A stretch of DNA of 64,000 nt from Rufibacter roseus (GCF_001647285.1 NZ_LRML01000018.1:24268-88267); one strand, 5' to 3'; counted from the stretch's first letter, positions 9,218 to 18,737 are shown. The notes: a model not told the origin generated them from the sequence alone. Numbers and translations: made by a program.

Positions 9218-9630
9218 TTTGTTTTTAGGCGATCACTATCTTGCCCAGCTTGGTTCTGTATACCTATAGGTTATCTAAGGTAGTGGCGCTTACTGTGAAA
9301 TCAAATCCTCACCTAGGAGGAGCGGTTTTTTTATATGCTGAACTAATTGAAGTGGAACGGAGTGAAATTACTGGCTTAGCTTCCGCAAGTCAGTAAAACG
9401 TACTTCCTCTATAACATTGCTGTGAGATAAAACAGCTATCTAAAAAGAGAAGCTGAAGTGGCGTTTTCAAGCAGTTTTACTAAAAATATGTCTAAAACAT
9501 ACAACGTACACTTCAGTACTGATTACAGAACGCGAAGCACAAAGATCCTATACTAGGGTGCGGCGCTGGGCTTGTGATATCTTATGAGGTGCTTTTTCAG
9601 TAATATGCAGAAGCAAACGAAAATTACGCT
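9218..9630. other. Intergenic region with one small hairpin
   Basis: About 410 bases. The only structure seen is a 9-bp hairpin with one wobble pair at 9369-9395 (TACTGGCTT / AAGTCAGTA). There is no coding pattern, and no clear promoter for the sugar dehydrogenase could be assigned. Confidence 0.45.
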
Positions 9631-11079
9631 ATGGTGAAGTTTAAACAAATAACAGCTGCCCTACTTTTTTCTGCCATGGGTCTTTACAGCTGCATTAATT
9701 CCAACGGATCTAAAACTGCCCCCGTTGTGGCAGACGAGGAGGTGCTTTCTGAGGAAGAGGCAGCCATTGCTAAAAACAACTACATTAACTACTGCGGTGG
9801 GTGTCATGGGCGGGAGCTGCAGACTTTCATTAACCGCAACTGGCAGCACGGGAGCTCCAGAGAAAACTTATTTGAAGGCATCAAACACGGATATCCTAAC
9901 CAGGGCATGCCGGCTTTCGCCAGCACCCTTTCTGATAAGGAAATAATTCAGCTGGTAACGTATATTCGCCAGGGCATTAAAAACCAAGAGAACAATGGCG
10001 CAGGCCAAGAGCAAAACAGTGGCAAAGTTTACCAGTCAGATGAGCTAAGCTTTAGGCTAGACACTGTAGTGACAGGCCTAAATATTGTTTGGGGAATGGC
10101 TTTCTTGCCTAACGGAGACATGCTGCTGACCGAGAAAAGTGGAAAACTGTACCGCTTCACCCAAAACAAGCAACTACAGCAAATAGAAGGCGCACCCGAA
10201 GTGCTGGACCAAGGACAGGGCGGAATGTTAGATGTAGAGTTACATCCAGCATTTGCACAAAACAATGTGATTTACTTGTCTTATTCAGCAGTGAAAAGAG
10301 ATGGAGGAACAACTCTTTCTACCACGGCCGTTATGCGGGCGCGGCTGGAGGGAAATGCGCTGAAAGATCAAAAAGTAATCTTCGAAGGGCAGCCGTGGGA
10401 ACGTACCCGACACCACTACGGCAGCCGCTTAGAATTTGGCCCAGATGGATTTCTTTACGTGACCATGGGTGATAGAGGAGGCACCAAAACGAATCCACAG
10501 AACTTGGGCGTGTCAGCTGGTAAGGTTCACCGTATCAAAGAAGACGGAAGCATTCCGGCAGACAATCCGTTTGTAAATCAGAGAGATGCCTTACCATCTA
10601 TTTTTACCTATGGCAACCGCAATCCGCAGGGAATGGCCCTGAACCCTGACACGAAAGAAATCTGGATAAACGAACACGGGCCTAAAGGGGGCGACGAAAT
10701 CAATATTATCCAGAAAGGGCATAATTACGGGTGGGCTATTGTGACCCATGGCATAGACTACAATGGTTCTATCATTTCTGATCTAAAGCAGAAAGAAGGC
10801 GTAACCGATCCTGTAAAAATCTGGACACCGTCCATAGCTCCCTCCGGAACGGCGTTTGTGACAGGTAACCGCTACAAGGGCTGGCAAGGAGACGCGTTGG
10901 TGGGCTCCTTAAGCTTCAGGTTTCTGAGCCGGGTAAAAGTAGACGGAAACAAAGTGACAGGGGAGGAAAGGCTGTTGCAAGACATAGGCCGTGTCCGTGA
11001 CGTCAAAATGAGCCCTGATGGCTATATCTACATCTCCGTAGAAAAAGTAGGCGTGCTGCGGCTGGTACCAGTTAATTAA
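9631..11079 (+). CDS. Cytochrome c-PQQ sugar dehydrogenase fusion lipoprotein
   Basis: A 482-residue fusion. The leader ends in LYSC, a plausible lipobox, so the protein may be membrane-anchored facing the periplasm. Residues about 45-125 are a class I cytochrome c domain with heme motif CGGCH and a distal GMPAF Met. Residues about 140-480 are a soluble-type PQQ-dependent aldose dehydrogenase propeller (GSDH/Ylii family), including GMAFLPNGDMLLTEKSGKL, GGMLDVELHPAF, GNRNPQGMAL and NEHGPKGGDEIN. In the family a conserved propeller His and Arg contact PQQ. Fusion suggests electrons pass from sugar through PQQ to the attached heme and onward to a respiratory cytochrome. No PQQ synthesis genes are in the window. 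It converges on the Rieske gene, separated by heptad hairpin H2. Confidence 0.88.
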   Translation: MVKFKQITAALLFSAMGLYSCINSNGSKTAPVVADEEVLSEEEAAIAKNNYINYCGGCHGRELQTFINRNWQHGSSRENLFEGIKHGYPNQGMPAFASTLSDKEIIQLVTYIRQGIKNQENNGAGQEQNSGKVYQSDELSFRLDTVVTGLNIVWGMAFLPNGDMLLTEKSGKLYRFTQNKQLQQIEGAPEVLDQGQGGMLDVELHPAFAQNNVIYLSYSAVKRDGGTTLSTTAVMRARLEGNALKDQKVIFEGQPWERTRHHYGSRLEFGPDGFLYVTMGDRGGTKTNPQNLGVSAGKVHRIKEDGSIPADNPFVNQRDALPSIFTYGNRNPQGMALNPDTKEIWINEHGPKGGDEINIIQKGHNYGWAIVTHGIDYNGSIISDLKQKEGVTDPVKIWTPSIAPSGTAFVTGNRYKGWQGDALVGSLSFRFLSRVKVDGNKVTGEERLLQDIGRVRDVKMSPDGYIYISVEKVGVLRLVPVN

Positions 11080-11150
11080 TGAGTAATGATCAATGAGTAA
11101 TGATTAATAACAAATACTTTAATCATTGTTCATTACTCATTGGTCATTAA
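11077..11150. repeat. Heptad repeat hairpin H2
   Basis: A run of 7-base units (AATGAGT, AATGATC, AATGAGT, AATGATT) followed by the complementary arm (TAATCAT, TGTTCAT, TACTCAT), giving a stem of about 30 bp. It sits between two convergent genes and probably acts as a bidirectional terminator. The right arm encodes the last residues (MTNE) and stop of the Rieske protein. Confidence 0.65.
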
Positions 11151-11459
11151 AAAGAGTCCGTCTTCTCTGGCTTCTAGGGGGTAGCGTTGGAGGGGCTTAG
11201 TTCTACCTTGGCATTCTTCACCGGTGGCTAAATGGAAACGGTAGCTGTGCCAGGGGCAAACAATTTCGTTCAGGTAATTGGTGGTGCCGCGGCTCAGGGA
11301 ATCACCTAAATGCGGACAGGCATTTTTTACGGCAAAGAGACCGGCGCTGGTGTGCGCAATACATATTTCCTGCCCGTTTACAACTAGGGCTGTTGCCTTG
11401 GTAAGAGGAATCTGCTGCTTGGCTGCCGCTTCACTTTCAAAAATCTTGATCCACCCCAT
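11133..11459 (-). CDS. Rieske [2Fe-2S] ferredoxin-like protein
   Basis: A 108-residue soluble Rieske-type protein. Ligand pairs are CPHLGDS (Cys-x-His) and CPWHSYRF (Cys-x-x-His), the standard spacing for a [2Fe-2S] cluster held by two Cys and two His. There is no signal peptide or membrane helix, so it should be cytoplasmic, like NirD-type or dioxygenase ferredoxin components. No oxygenase or nitrite reductase is next to it, so the partner is unknown. Its last codons lie inside heptad hairpin H2. The electron donor or acceptor cannot be named from sequence. Confidence 0.88.
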   Translation of the reverse strand: MGWIKIFESEAAAKQQIPLTKATALVVNGQEICIAHTSAGLFAVKNACPHLGDSLSRGTTNYLNEIVCPWHSYRFHLATGEECQGRTKPLQRYPLEAREDGLFLMTNE

Positions 11460-11467
11460 AGTTTGGT

Positions 11468-11507
11468 CTGTTTTAGCTTCAATTTCTGAAAAACAGCGCT
11501 AAAACGG
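11468..11507. repeat. Dispersed palindrome, copy R3
   Basis: CTGTTTTAGC..GCTAAAACGG around AATTTCTGAAAA. It lies 9 bases upstream of the Rieske start codon. Confidence 0.7.
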
Positions 11508-11517
11508 AAACTCTTAT

Positions 11518-11775
11518 AAATGAAAAAGCCCGGAATCTTCCGGGCCCCTTACACCAAACTAACAAACAAAATTTTTATTAAACCTAAATTCTATGAAGAG
11601 CCGGTTTACCAGGCCAGCTAATCTGTCTTCAGGGAACAATCGCTCGAAGAGGGATTCGGGCGGCTGCTGTCCTGATTGCGATACAAAGATGCAGGCCTTT
11701 CTTCCGGAAGCCAACAACAATAAGATTAAGCAGGCCTTTTTCTGACTGAACTGAGAAAAAGCCGGAGTGAACCGG
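11518..11775 (-). ncRNA. Candidate structured RNA unit, copy 1 of a tandem pair
   Basis: A unit of about 258 bp is repeated at 11958-12208. On the minus strand the last 70 bases are almost identical in both copies and end in the terminator hairpin at 11528-11545. A small stem AGCTGG / CCGGCT around a CCTGGTAAA loop appears in copy 2 as TGCTGG / CCAGCA. The outer pair is swapped (A-T to T-A) and an inner G-T becomes A-T, which is covariation consistent with a folded RNA. A reading frame through the unit conserves KKACL, ACIFVSQ and QPPESLFERL with mostly third-base differences. It has only a TTG as possible start in copy 1 and none in copy 2, so a decayed or unusual small protein is the alternative. 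I do not recognise a known RNA class. Confidence 0.4.
11528..11545 (-). terminator. Terminator of tandem unit copy 1
   Basis: GCCCGGAA / TTCCGGGC, an 8-bp stem with a 2-base loop (or a shorter stem with a larger loop), followed on the minus strand by TTTTT. Confidence 0.75.
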
Positions 11776-11957
11776 TACACCAAGTACCTTAACTTTACTT
11801 TTACGCGACCGAATCGGGTTATGATGTACTGGTGCTCGTCTCTTCAGACATAAACTCTTTTGGTATGCATTGTTCTACAGTAGGTACAGAGCAATGCCTA
11901 CCAATTCAAAAAGTAAGTAAGGTTCAAAGCGGTTGAGGGAAGTACAGAAAAGACTGA

Positions 11958-12208
11958 AAATGAAAAAGCCCGGAATCTTCCGGGCCCCTTACACCAAACT
12001 AACAAACAAAACTTTTATTAAACCTTAATGAAGTGCTGGGTTACCAAGCCAGCATTTCTGCTTTTACAGCAATCGCTCAAAGAGTGATTCAGGCGGCTGC
12101 CGTTGTAATTGCGATACAAAGATGCAGGCATTCTTTTCTAGGCTCAACCTGATTAAGACTAAGCAGGCCTTTTTCTGACTGAAGTGAGATTTTGAGGGAG
12201 TGAAGCGG
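11958..12208 (-). ncRNA. Candidate structured RNA unit, copy 2 of a tandem pair
   Basis: Second copy of the unit at 11518-11775, same orientation, about 251 bp. The 3' 70 bases and the terminator (11968-11985) match copy 1 almost exactly, while the middle has diverged by substitutions and short indels. The 12209-12419 stretch upstream is unique and must hold its promoter if it is expressed independently. The conserved peptide-like frame ends early here (QPPESLFERLL then stop), which argues against a shared long protein. Confidence 0.4.
11968..11985 (-). terminator. Terminator of tandem unit copy 2
   Basis: Identical GCCCGGAA / TTCCGGGC stem and minus-strand T-run as in copy 1. Confidence 0.75.
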
Positions 12209-12419
12209 ATTGTAAATACCTGTGTTGCCTTATTTATGGCTGAAGTAGGTAAGGACGATCATCAGCTCAACAGGCAAAAAAATAGCTTAAAAGTAATCAG
12301 ATGCCAGAGCGCAAGCGGATAGCTAAGATTACTTTTAAGCTTAAGTAGAGTGTGAATGTTTCTGTTTTTACGGGGGTAAAACCCTAAGGTTTAAGCTTCT
12401 CCGAAAAAAAATCAAAAAA

Positions 12420-12806
12420 TTAGTTTTTGGCAACTGAGGGCTCTAAAACTACAATTTTGAATGTTTTGTCACCGGTGTTCCAGTTTTTGAAATGGGTAAG
12501 GTCCATCCAAAGTCTGTCGCCGGTTTTCACACTCACTTCTTTCACGCTACCGTCCGGAGTTACCATTTTCAAGGTTCCGTCAGAGGCGGCGTAGGCTTCT
12601 TGCTCTGGGTTAGAGTGGTAATCCAAGAATTCACCTGGGGCTAACTCTAAAGACAGAATACGCACATTTTCAGTTTTCACAACCTGATGAAATACTTTGG
12701 TAGTGCGGGTGGTTGGTCCGTTTGCTGCACCGTTAGAAGCAAAAGAGGGGGCCACGTTCAACATGAAACAGATGGCAACTAAAGCGGAGGTAAAACGAGT
12801 TTTCAT
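12420..12806 (-). CDS. Secreted small cupin-like protein
   Basis: A 128-residue exported protein with a signal peptide ending near SFASN. The mature part of about 100 residues fits a single cupin barrel: LELAPGEFLDYHSNPEQEAYAA, a DGTLKMVTPDG turn, TGDRLWMDLTHFKNWNTG and a final strand FKIVVLEP. His in YHSNPEQE and in LTHFKNW sit where cupin metal ligands usually are, but the classic G(X)5HXH motif is not intact, so metal binding is uncertain. It stands alone, downstream of the tandem RNA-like units. Close relatives in Bacteroidota are annotated only as cupin or hypothetical, and no substrate is suggested. Confidence 0.65.
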   Translation of the reverse strand: MKTRFTSALVAICFMLNVAPSFASNGAANGPTTRTTKVFHQVVKTENVRILSLELAPGEFLDYHSNPEQEAYAASDGTLKMVTPDGSVKEVSVKTGDRLWMDLTHFKNWNTGDKTFKIVVLEPSVAKN

Positions 12807-13377
12807 AGTAATGTATAGTATGTTTTAATTTTTGATTTTAGAAGCCTGACTCACACCGTTGGAGTAGCGCTTTTGATTATATAGATGCAAATGTCGGGAA
12901 AACGTTGCTTTCCAAATAGTTAAAAAAAAGTTAACGGCCTTAATTGAGGATGAAGCCGTACAAAGTGATGATGAGACGGACTTTTTTAAGGATGAAGAGG
13001 ACACTGTTTTTCTGCTGTTTTTCAGAAAACAGGCCCAAACCACAAAAAGGCAGAGCGAAAGAGGTGATTCTTTGAAAATGAGAAACTTACTCAGGCAAGG
13101 GTGGAAGTATAGGCATGTTGGGCAAAGACGGTCGTAGGGACAGGTCGTGACCTATTCGTTATGGTTGCCAACGGTAATAAAATAAATCGTAGATCGGCTA
13201 GCGGAACCATTCCTTTTCATCCCATGGAAGGAGTTTGTCTTTTGCGAGAAATAGGATGCACAGAGGCTAGCTGCTTTCCTCTGGCTTCAGATTGAGGAAG
13301 AAGCAAGTAAGTCATGAAAGCCTAAGATTTCAGAACTGAAAGGTTTATTGAAATGAGCGTACATAAACAAGCTAAGT
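12807..13377. other. Intergenic region holding palindrome R4
   Basis: 571 bases with palindrome R4 (13004-13040) and a small GTTAA / TTAAC dyad at 12919-12935. I see no coding sequence, tRNA or terminator. The promoter of the cupin gene should lie near the left end. Confidence 0.45.
13004..13040. repeat. Dispersed palindrome, copy R4 (degenerate)
   Basis: CTGTTTTTCTG..CAGGCCCAAAC around TTTTTCAGAAAA. The left arm has lost the GGCC core. Confidence 0.5.
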
Positions 13378-15912
13378 TTACGCTGGGTCAACATCAATGG
13401 CTACGCGCAGGTTCTTGAAATCTTTGCTTTGGAGGAGATGGAATACGGCTTCCTGTATCTGATTTTTTGAGAAGCGAAGGCGGCCTCCGTCTCGGTCAAG
13501 TTTTACGTGTACTTCCTGCAGGAAAAGATTCCTGATTTTGAAAATATGCGGCGGTTCGGGGCCAAGAATACCAGTGCGGCCCAGGCGGTCGGTTAGGTCT
13601 TTGGCTAAGGCAATGGCGGCTGCCTCACAAGGCTTGGCCTCTGGGTGCTTAACTGTAATTTTAATGATGCGCACAAACGGAGGGTAACGGAACTTCTGCC
13701 GTTCAGCAATTTCCTGCTCGTACAGCCCCAGATAGTTATTCTCTATCACGCGCTCAAAAATAGTTTGGTTAGGGTTGGCAGTCTGTATAATTACTTTGCC
13801 CGGCTTTCCTTTTCGGCCGGCCCGGCCACTGACTTGTACAAACAGCTGGTACGCCCGCTCATGGGCCCTGTAGTCCGGGAAGTGAATAATGCTGTCGGCG
13901 CTTAAGATGCCTACCAGACTCACATGTTCAAAATCAAGTCCTTTGGTCACCATTTGGGTACCCACCAAAATATTAGTGCGCTGTTGCTCAAAGTCCTCAA
14001 TAATCTGCTGATGGCTGTTCTTGCGTTTAGTGGTGTCCAGATCCATGCGCTGTATGCGGGCCTCCGGCAAGAGCAGTTTTAATTCATCTTCAATTTTTTC
14101 AGTGCCGAAGCCCACCGTTTTAAGCATGGTAGAACCACAGGCAGGGCATTCATTGGGCTTGCGCTCATGGTAGCCGCAATAGTGACACCTTAATTCATTA
14201 GAGAACTTGTGGTAAGAAAGGCTCACGGCACAGTTACGGCACTTAGGAATCCAGGCGCAGTCGTTGCAGTCAATAAAAGGGGAGTAGCCACGGCGGTTCT
14301 GGAACAGAATGACCTGTTCTTTGCGGTGCAGGGTGTCTTCCATGTCATGCACCAGTTTCTGCGAGAAGTGGCTGAGCATGTTTTTGCGGAGGCTTTCGCG
14401 GCGTATGTCTACCAGTTCAATTTCAGGCAAAACAGCTTCTCCGTAGCGCACGTGCAAATTAACCAGACCCCATCGGCCGGTTTGGCAGTGGTAATATGTC
14501 TCTACTGAGGGCGTGGCGGAACCTAATAGTGTTTTTGCCCCATGAAAATGAGCCATCATGAGCGCAACTTCTCGGGCGTTGTAGCGGGGGGCGGGCTCGT
14601 GTTGCTTGTAAGAGGGCTCGTGTTCTTCGTCTACTACAAGAAGGGAGAGCGAATGAAATGGCAGAAACACGGAAGAGCGCACCCCAACGATCACCTGAAA
14701 CCTACCAGATAGAATCCCATTCCAGACTTCTACCCGCTCATTGTCGGAGAATTTGGAGTGGTATACCCCCAAACGGTCTTGGAAAACCCGTTTCAGGCGG
14801 GTCACTATTTGAGCGGTAAGGGCAATTTCTGGCAAAAGGTACAATACCTGACCACCTGCGTCTACAGCTTTCTGAATTAGGTCAATATACACCTCTGTTT
14901 TACCGCTGCCGGTAATACCGTGCAACAGCACCGTGTCTTTGCTGTTAAAGTGATCTAAAACTTCATCTCGGGCGCTTGCCTGGTCAGGTGAAAGTTCCGA
15001 GGCAAGATAGGGGCCACGGCCTTCCGCTACCGGAAAGCGGCTCACCACCACATCAAACTGCTCCAGTACGCCGTTTTTGATAAGCGTATTAATGGCCGAA
15101 AGTGACAGGTGGGGGTTAGAGGTGAGCAGGTTCTTTTCTACGCCATGCTCGTTCAACGCCATATCTTGCAGCAAGGGGTTTAGCTGCACGTATTTCAGGA
15201 GTACATCTAACTGCTTGGCTTTAGTGGCCAGTTGATTAAACAATTCCTCTAGAGTCGCTTCGTCGGTGGTGAAGGCAGGGGCTAAGCGCACCTTCTTCAC
15301 TACTTTAGGGGCATATTTCTCTGCTATTTCCTCATATATAATGATAACTTCCTTGAGGAGTAGGGATTTGATGATTTTATGGAAGCTGGTGAGCTGCAGC
15401 AGCTGACCAGCTTCGGTAAATGTTAGGTGGGGCTTTTGCCGCAGCGCGAACAGAATCTTCTCCTCGTGAGCGGTAAGTGGCCACTCATTCGTTTCTTCGC
15501 TAAACTGAGGGTGGAGCTGAATTTTAGACTCGCTGCTGAGCTTTAAGGCGGCAGGCAGGGCAGCGTTAATCACCTCGCCCAAGGTGCACATATAGTACTC
15601 GGCTATCCAACTGAATAGTTTTAGCTGAGGTCCGGTGACAACGGGTTTCTCATCTATTACCTCCAGAATGTATTTCGCTTGGTAATCAGTAGGCGCTTGC
15701 TCGTGTACACGCGCCACCACACAACTCAATACTTTCTTCGTTCCGAACTGTACCAGTACCCGAGCCCCTACCAGTACGTCGTCGCTCATTTCAAGCGGAA
15801 TGCGGTACGTGAAAAGCTTGGGTAGGGGCAAAGGCAAAATGACGTCCGCGAACAGGGTTACCCGTTCAGGGACGTCATCAGCGGGGATATGAAATTCTAG
15901 TTCGGGTGTCAA
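13378..15912 (-). CDS. priA: Primosomal protein N' (PriA helicase)
   Basis: An 844-residue superfamily 2 helicase that restarts stalled replication forks and loads the primosome. An N-terminal 3'-DNA-binding and winged-helix part (residues 1-280) precedes Walker A GITGSGKTEVY at about residue 330 and the DEEH box at about 426. Eight Cys between about 545 and 590 (CNDCAWIPKCRNC, CHYCGYHERKPNECPAC) bind two zincs. Helicase motifs include GTQMVTKGLDF and QVSGRAGRKGKPG. The length is slightly above E. coli PriA (732). The start is TTG at 15912, giving MTPELEF; no upstream in-frame ATG is evident, and palindrome R5 lies 9 bases upstream. It is transcribed behind the small secreted-protein gene at 15967. 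Confidence 0.96.
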   Translation of the reverse strand: MTPELEFHIPADDVPERVTLFADVILPLPLPKLFTYRIPLEMSDDVLVGARVLVQFGTKKVLSCVVARVHEQAPTDYQAKYILEVIDEKPVVTGPQLKLFSWIAEYYMCTLGEVINAALPAALKLSSESKIQLHPQFSEETNEWPLTAHEEKILFALRQKPHLTFTEAGQLLQLTSFHKIIKSLLLKEVIIIYEEIAEKYAPKVVKKVRLAPAFTTDEATLEELFNQLATKAKQLDVLLKYVQLNPLLQDMALNEHGVEKNLLTSNPHLSLSAINTLIKNGVLEQFDVVVSRFPVAEGRGPYLASELSPDQASARDEVLDHFNSKDTVLLHGITGSGKTEVYIDLIQKAVDAGGQVLYLLPEIALTAQIVTRLKRVFQDRLGVYHSKFSDNERVEVWNGILSGRFQVIVGVRSSVFLPFHSLSLLVVDEEHEPSYKQHEPAPRYNAREVALMMAHFHGAKTLLGSATPSVETYYHCQTGRWGLVNLHVRYGEAVLPEIELVDIRRESLRKNMLSHFSQKLVHDMEDTLHRKEQVILFQNRRGYSPFIDCNDCAWIPKCRNCAVSLSYHKFSNELRCHYCGYHERKPNECPACGSTMLKTVGFGTEKIEDELKLLLPEARIQRMDLDTTKRKNSHQQIIEDFEQQRTNILVGTQMVTKGLDFEHVSLVGILSADSIIHFPDYRAHERAYQLFVQVSGRAGRKGKPGKVIIQTANPNQTIFERVIENNYLGLYEQEIAERQKFRYPPFVRIIKITVKHPEAKPCEAAAIALAKDLTDRLGRTGILGPEPPHIFKIRNLFLQEVHVKLDRDGGRLRFSKNQIQEAVFHLLQSKDFKNLRVAIDVDPA

Positions 15913-15920
15913 AGCGGGTA

Positions 15921-15956
15921 GTTTAGGCCAAAGTTCGGAAAAACAGGCCGTAAACG
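15921..15956. repeat. Dispersed palindrome, copy R5
   Basis: GTTTAGGCC..GGCCGTAAACG around TTCGGAAAAA. It fills the 54-base gap between the 15967 gene and priA. Confidence 0.65.
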
Positions 15957-15966
15957 GAAGCTTTGC

Positions 15967-16425
15967 TTAGTCCACTTTGAAATCTTCTACCAGAAGGGCC
16001 TTCTTGGCTTTGTCTTGTTGTGTTGGAGTTTGAAGCACCGTGGTGTAAAGCAATACAGGCTCATTTTTGCGAAGCTCTAACTGAAGCTGCTCAATAAGGT
16101 CTGTCTGCACCGGTAACCAAAACTCCTGGCTGTTGTATTTAAACAGAAGCTCATATTTATAAGCTTTCAAATCTTTCTTCTCCATTCCTATAGCTTGCAT
16201 CAGCTCCAGGTTTTCAGAGGATAGCTTACGGAACTGGCCATCATAGACCATTGATAACCGGAAGCCTTCGGCGCTAGGGGCAGAGGGCGTAGCGTTTACA
16301 ATTGATTCAACGGTAGTTACGGGGTGAGTTTTGTCTAAACGTTCCCAATAGTTACTTCCGTTCTGAGCGAAGCTGGTTGCAGCAAAGGCTAACCATACTA
16401 CACTTGCCAAAAAAATCTTTTTCAC
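15967..16425 (-). CDS. Secreted hypothetical protein (152 aa)
   Basis: An exported 152-residue protein of unknown function. The signal peptide is MKKIFLASVVWLAFAATSFA then QNG. The start codon is GTG, the only one giving a full signal peptide. The mature part is mixed alpha/beta with no Cys, heme or metal motif; a central stretch reads LLFKYNSQEFWLPVQTDLIEQL. It is 54 bases upstream of priA on the same strand, but the gap is filled by palindrome R5, so co-transcription is possible while a functional link is doubtful. I do not recognise the family. Confidence 0.7.
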   Translation of the reverse strand: MKKIFLASVVWLAFAATSFAQNGSNYWERLDKTHPVTTVESIVNATPSAPSAEGFRLSMVYDGQFRKLSSENLELMQAIGMEKKDLKAYKYELLFKYNSQEFWLPVQTDLIEQLQLELRKNEPVLLYTTVLQTPTQQDKAKKALLVEDFKVD

Positions 16426-16633
16426 TTTCTAAAGGGTTTAGTTGATATGTTTAACAGGTAAAGCCGCTTTTCTAGCGAGTAGTTCCTATTATTCGTCGAA
16501 TATCCGAACTATAATTTTAAAGTGCAATAGCTTAATTTTGAGCTTTTTTTATAAAACCCTTTATATAAGCGTTTAGTAAGGATTCTTTTTTAAAAGTGAT
16601 ATCAGATTCTTTTTATAATTATAAACTTTTTTT

Positions 16634-18670
16634 TTACAAGTTCTGTAGCTGAGCTATCGCCTCTGAAACAGAATGCACCGGAAGCTGACAGGTTTTATTC
16701 TGACAAACATAAATAGTGGTTTGTCCGGCGGTGGTAGAACGCTCTTCTAACAAAGGAATAACAGGGTCTTCAGGTGATTCTTTGCTACCAGCTAACAAGA
16801 CGTTAGGTAGGTAGTGCTGCTGTAACAGTTCTCTAAACTCATGCACCCGCGGACCAACTATCACCACTTCAGCAGAAGACTTTAGTTTCAGGTAGTAAAG
16901 TGAAGCCCAGTTGCCTAAATGAGAAGGTTGCTGCACCACCAGATCTCTTACCTTTGAAAGCATTTTCTCTGACAGCTGGGTGTAGTCCGCTTTGTCGAAA
17001 TACAAGCCTAGGTAATGCAGGTTGTGGGCCATGACAGAATTAGAAGCTGGCAGCACGTTATCCAGGATTTCCTTTTTGCGGGTTATGAGCTGCTCACCGC
17101 GGGCACTGGTGAAGAAGAAAAGATCCTCGGCAGGGTCAAAGAAATGTTGGAGCGTATGGTGTGTCAGTCTCTTAGCCACCGTAAGCCATTTCTCATCAAA
17201 GTTGGCTTGGTACATGCCAATGAAAGCTTGTATGAGCAAGGCATAATCTTCCAGAAAAGCGTCAATGGTTGCTTTGCCCTCTTTAAAATTGCGGTACAGC
17301 TGATCATTGACGTAAAGGTTCTTCAGCAAGAACTCAGCATTGGTGCAGGCCAGCTTCAGTAAATTAGGATCTCCGAAAGCACTGTAGGCGTCAGTAAGTC
17401 CCTTTAACAGAAGGGCATTCCAGGACGTAAGGATTTTGTCGTCTAAACCAGGACGGTTACGTTGGCCTCGGGCTAAAAGTAAGGTGTCTTTCCAGTTTTG
17501 CACGTGCTCCTGTAGCTCTTCTAAGCTAAGTCCTTGGTCAGCGGCAAAAGCTATGTCTGTCTGGCGGCGGTGCAAAATGTTTAAGCCATGCTCCCAGTTT
17601 CCCTCTGTTGAGGTGTTGTAATACTTACTGGCCAAACTAGCTTCTTTGCCTAAGTGCTGCTCTATTTCAGCTTGGGTCCAAACGTAAAATTTGCCTTCTA
17701 CACCTTCACTATCTGCGTCTAGGGCAGAATAGAAGCCACCTTCGGGGCTGGTGAGTTCACGCTCTACAAAAGCTACAGTTTCCAGCACCACTTGCTTGTA
17801 CAGCTCATTGCGAGTGACTTGGTAGGCTTCAGAGTACAGGCTGATCAGTTGACCGTTGTCATACAGCATCTTCTCAAAGTGGGGCACAAGCCAAGCTTCA
17901 TCAGTTGAGTAGCGGGCAAAGCCTCCGCCTACCTGGTCATAAATGCCGCCCAAAGCCATTTCTTGCAGGGTAAGATTCAGTTGTTCTAGTGCCGATGGTT
18001 TTTGGCTGTGGTGGTAATATTTGAGCAGAAAAGACCAGATGCTGGGCATGGGGAACTTTGGAGCATGGGCTGTGCCGCCGCGTTCAGTGTCAAATTTCGT
18101 TTGCAGGGCTTGAAACATCTGCTCAAAAGCCACTGAGTTAAAATCTGCATTGGCTTGCGTTAGACCATATTTAGCCAATTCGCTCTGGTTGAGGTGCGCC
18201 AGGAATTGGTCAGCAGATTGATCTAGCTCCTGCCGGTTGGTTTGGTATGCGTTGGCAATGCTTTGCAGTAGTTGAATCCAGTTTTGAGGCGGGAAGTACG
18301 TGCCACCATAAAATGGTTTGGCGTCAGAATTCAGAAAAACATTAAGTGGCCACCCGCCTTGCAAACCCATGGCATGGAGGGCATCCATGTAAATCTGATC
18401 TACATCGGGCCGCTCTTCACGGTCTACCTTGATGCAGACAAAGTGCTCATTCATTATCTGGGCAATCTCTTCCTGTTCAAAACACTGATGCTCCATTACG
18501 TGGCACCAATGGCAGGCCGCATACCCAATGCTTACCAGAATAGGCTTCTGTTCTTGCTTTGCCTTTTGCAGCGCCTCTTGCCCCCACGGATACCAATCTA
18601 CCGGGTTGTAGGCATGTTGCAACAGATAAGGACTAGACTCTTGCAGTAAGCGGTTGGGCTTTTTTTCCAT
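16634..18670 (-). CDS. Thioredoxin-fold DUF255 protein (YyaL/SSP411 family)
   Basis: A 678-residue cytoplasmic protein of the widely conserved YyaL/spermatogenesis-associated 20 family. Residues 1-165 are a thioredoxin-like DUF255 domain ([21 protein letters not shown], then CHWC at residues 53-56 and [13 protein letters not shown]). The rest is an (alpha/alpha)6-barrel-like region typical of N-acylglucosamine epimerase/cellobiose epimerase folds, with [30 protein letters not shown] and [14 protein letters not shown]. The biochemical role of the family is not settled; redox or sugar-modifying activity has been suggested from the folds. Palindrome R6 separates it from the upstream GSCFA gene, and the two may share a transcript. 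Confidence 0.9.
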   Translation of the reverse strand: MEKKPNRLLQESSPYLLQHAYNPVDWYPWGQEALQKAKQEQKPILVSIGYAACHWCHVMEHQCFEQEEIAQIMNEHFVCIKVDREERPDVDQIYMDALHAMGLQGGWPLNVFLNSDAKPFYGGTYFPPQNWIQLLQSIANAYQTNRQELDQSADQFLAHLNQSELAKYGLTQANADFNSVAFEQMFQALQTKFDTERGGTAHAPKFPMPSIWSFLLKYYHHSQKPSALEQLNLTLQEMALGGIYDQVGGGFARYSTDEAWLVPHFEKMLYDNGQLISLYSEAYQVTRNELYKQVVLETVAFVERELTSPEGGFYSALDADSEGVEGKFYVWTQAEIEQHLGKEASLASKYYNTSTEGNWEHGLNILHRRQTDIAFAADQGLSLEELQEHVQNWKDTLLLARGQRNRPGLDDKILTSWNALLLKGLTDAYSAFGDPNLLKLACTNAEFLLKNLYVNDQLYRNFKEGKATIDAFLEDYALLIQAFIGMYQANFDEKWLTVAKRLTHHTLQHFFDPAEDLFFFTSARGEQLITRKKEILDNVLPASNSVMAHNLHYLGLYFDKADYTQLSEKMLSKVRDLVVQQPSHLGNWASLYYLKLKSSAEVVIVGPRVHEFRELLQQHYLPNVLLAGSKESPEDPVIPLLEERSTTAGQTTIYVCQNKTCQLPVHSVSEAIAQLQNL

Positions 18671-18695
18671 GTTTTGTTTAGTAAGGCGGTAGCGG

Positions 18696-18733
18696 TGTTT
18701 TGGGCCTGTTTTTTAGAAATTAGCCTGAAAACG
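18696..18733. repeat. Dispersed palindrome, copy R6
   Basis: TGTTTTGGGCC..AGCCTGAAAACG around TTTTTTAGAAA, in the 67-base gap between the GSCFA stop (4 bases away) and the DUF255 start. Confidence 0.65.
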
Positions 18734-18737
18734 AGCT

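Noticed and set aside
11559..11783. 74-codon minus-strand frame in tandem unit copy 1 as a real protein
   Set aside because: It needs a TTG start, and the frame has no start in copy 2 and stops early there. I treat the unit as a candidate RNA and record the peptide-like conservation as an open alternative.
12919..12935. GTTAA / TTAAC dyad as an operator
   Set aside because: Only 5-bp arms in an A-rich tract; expected by chance.
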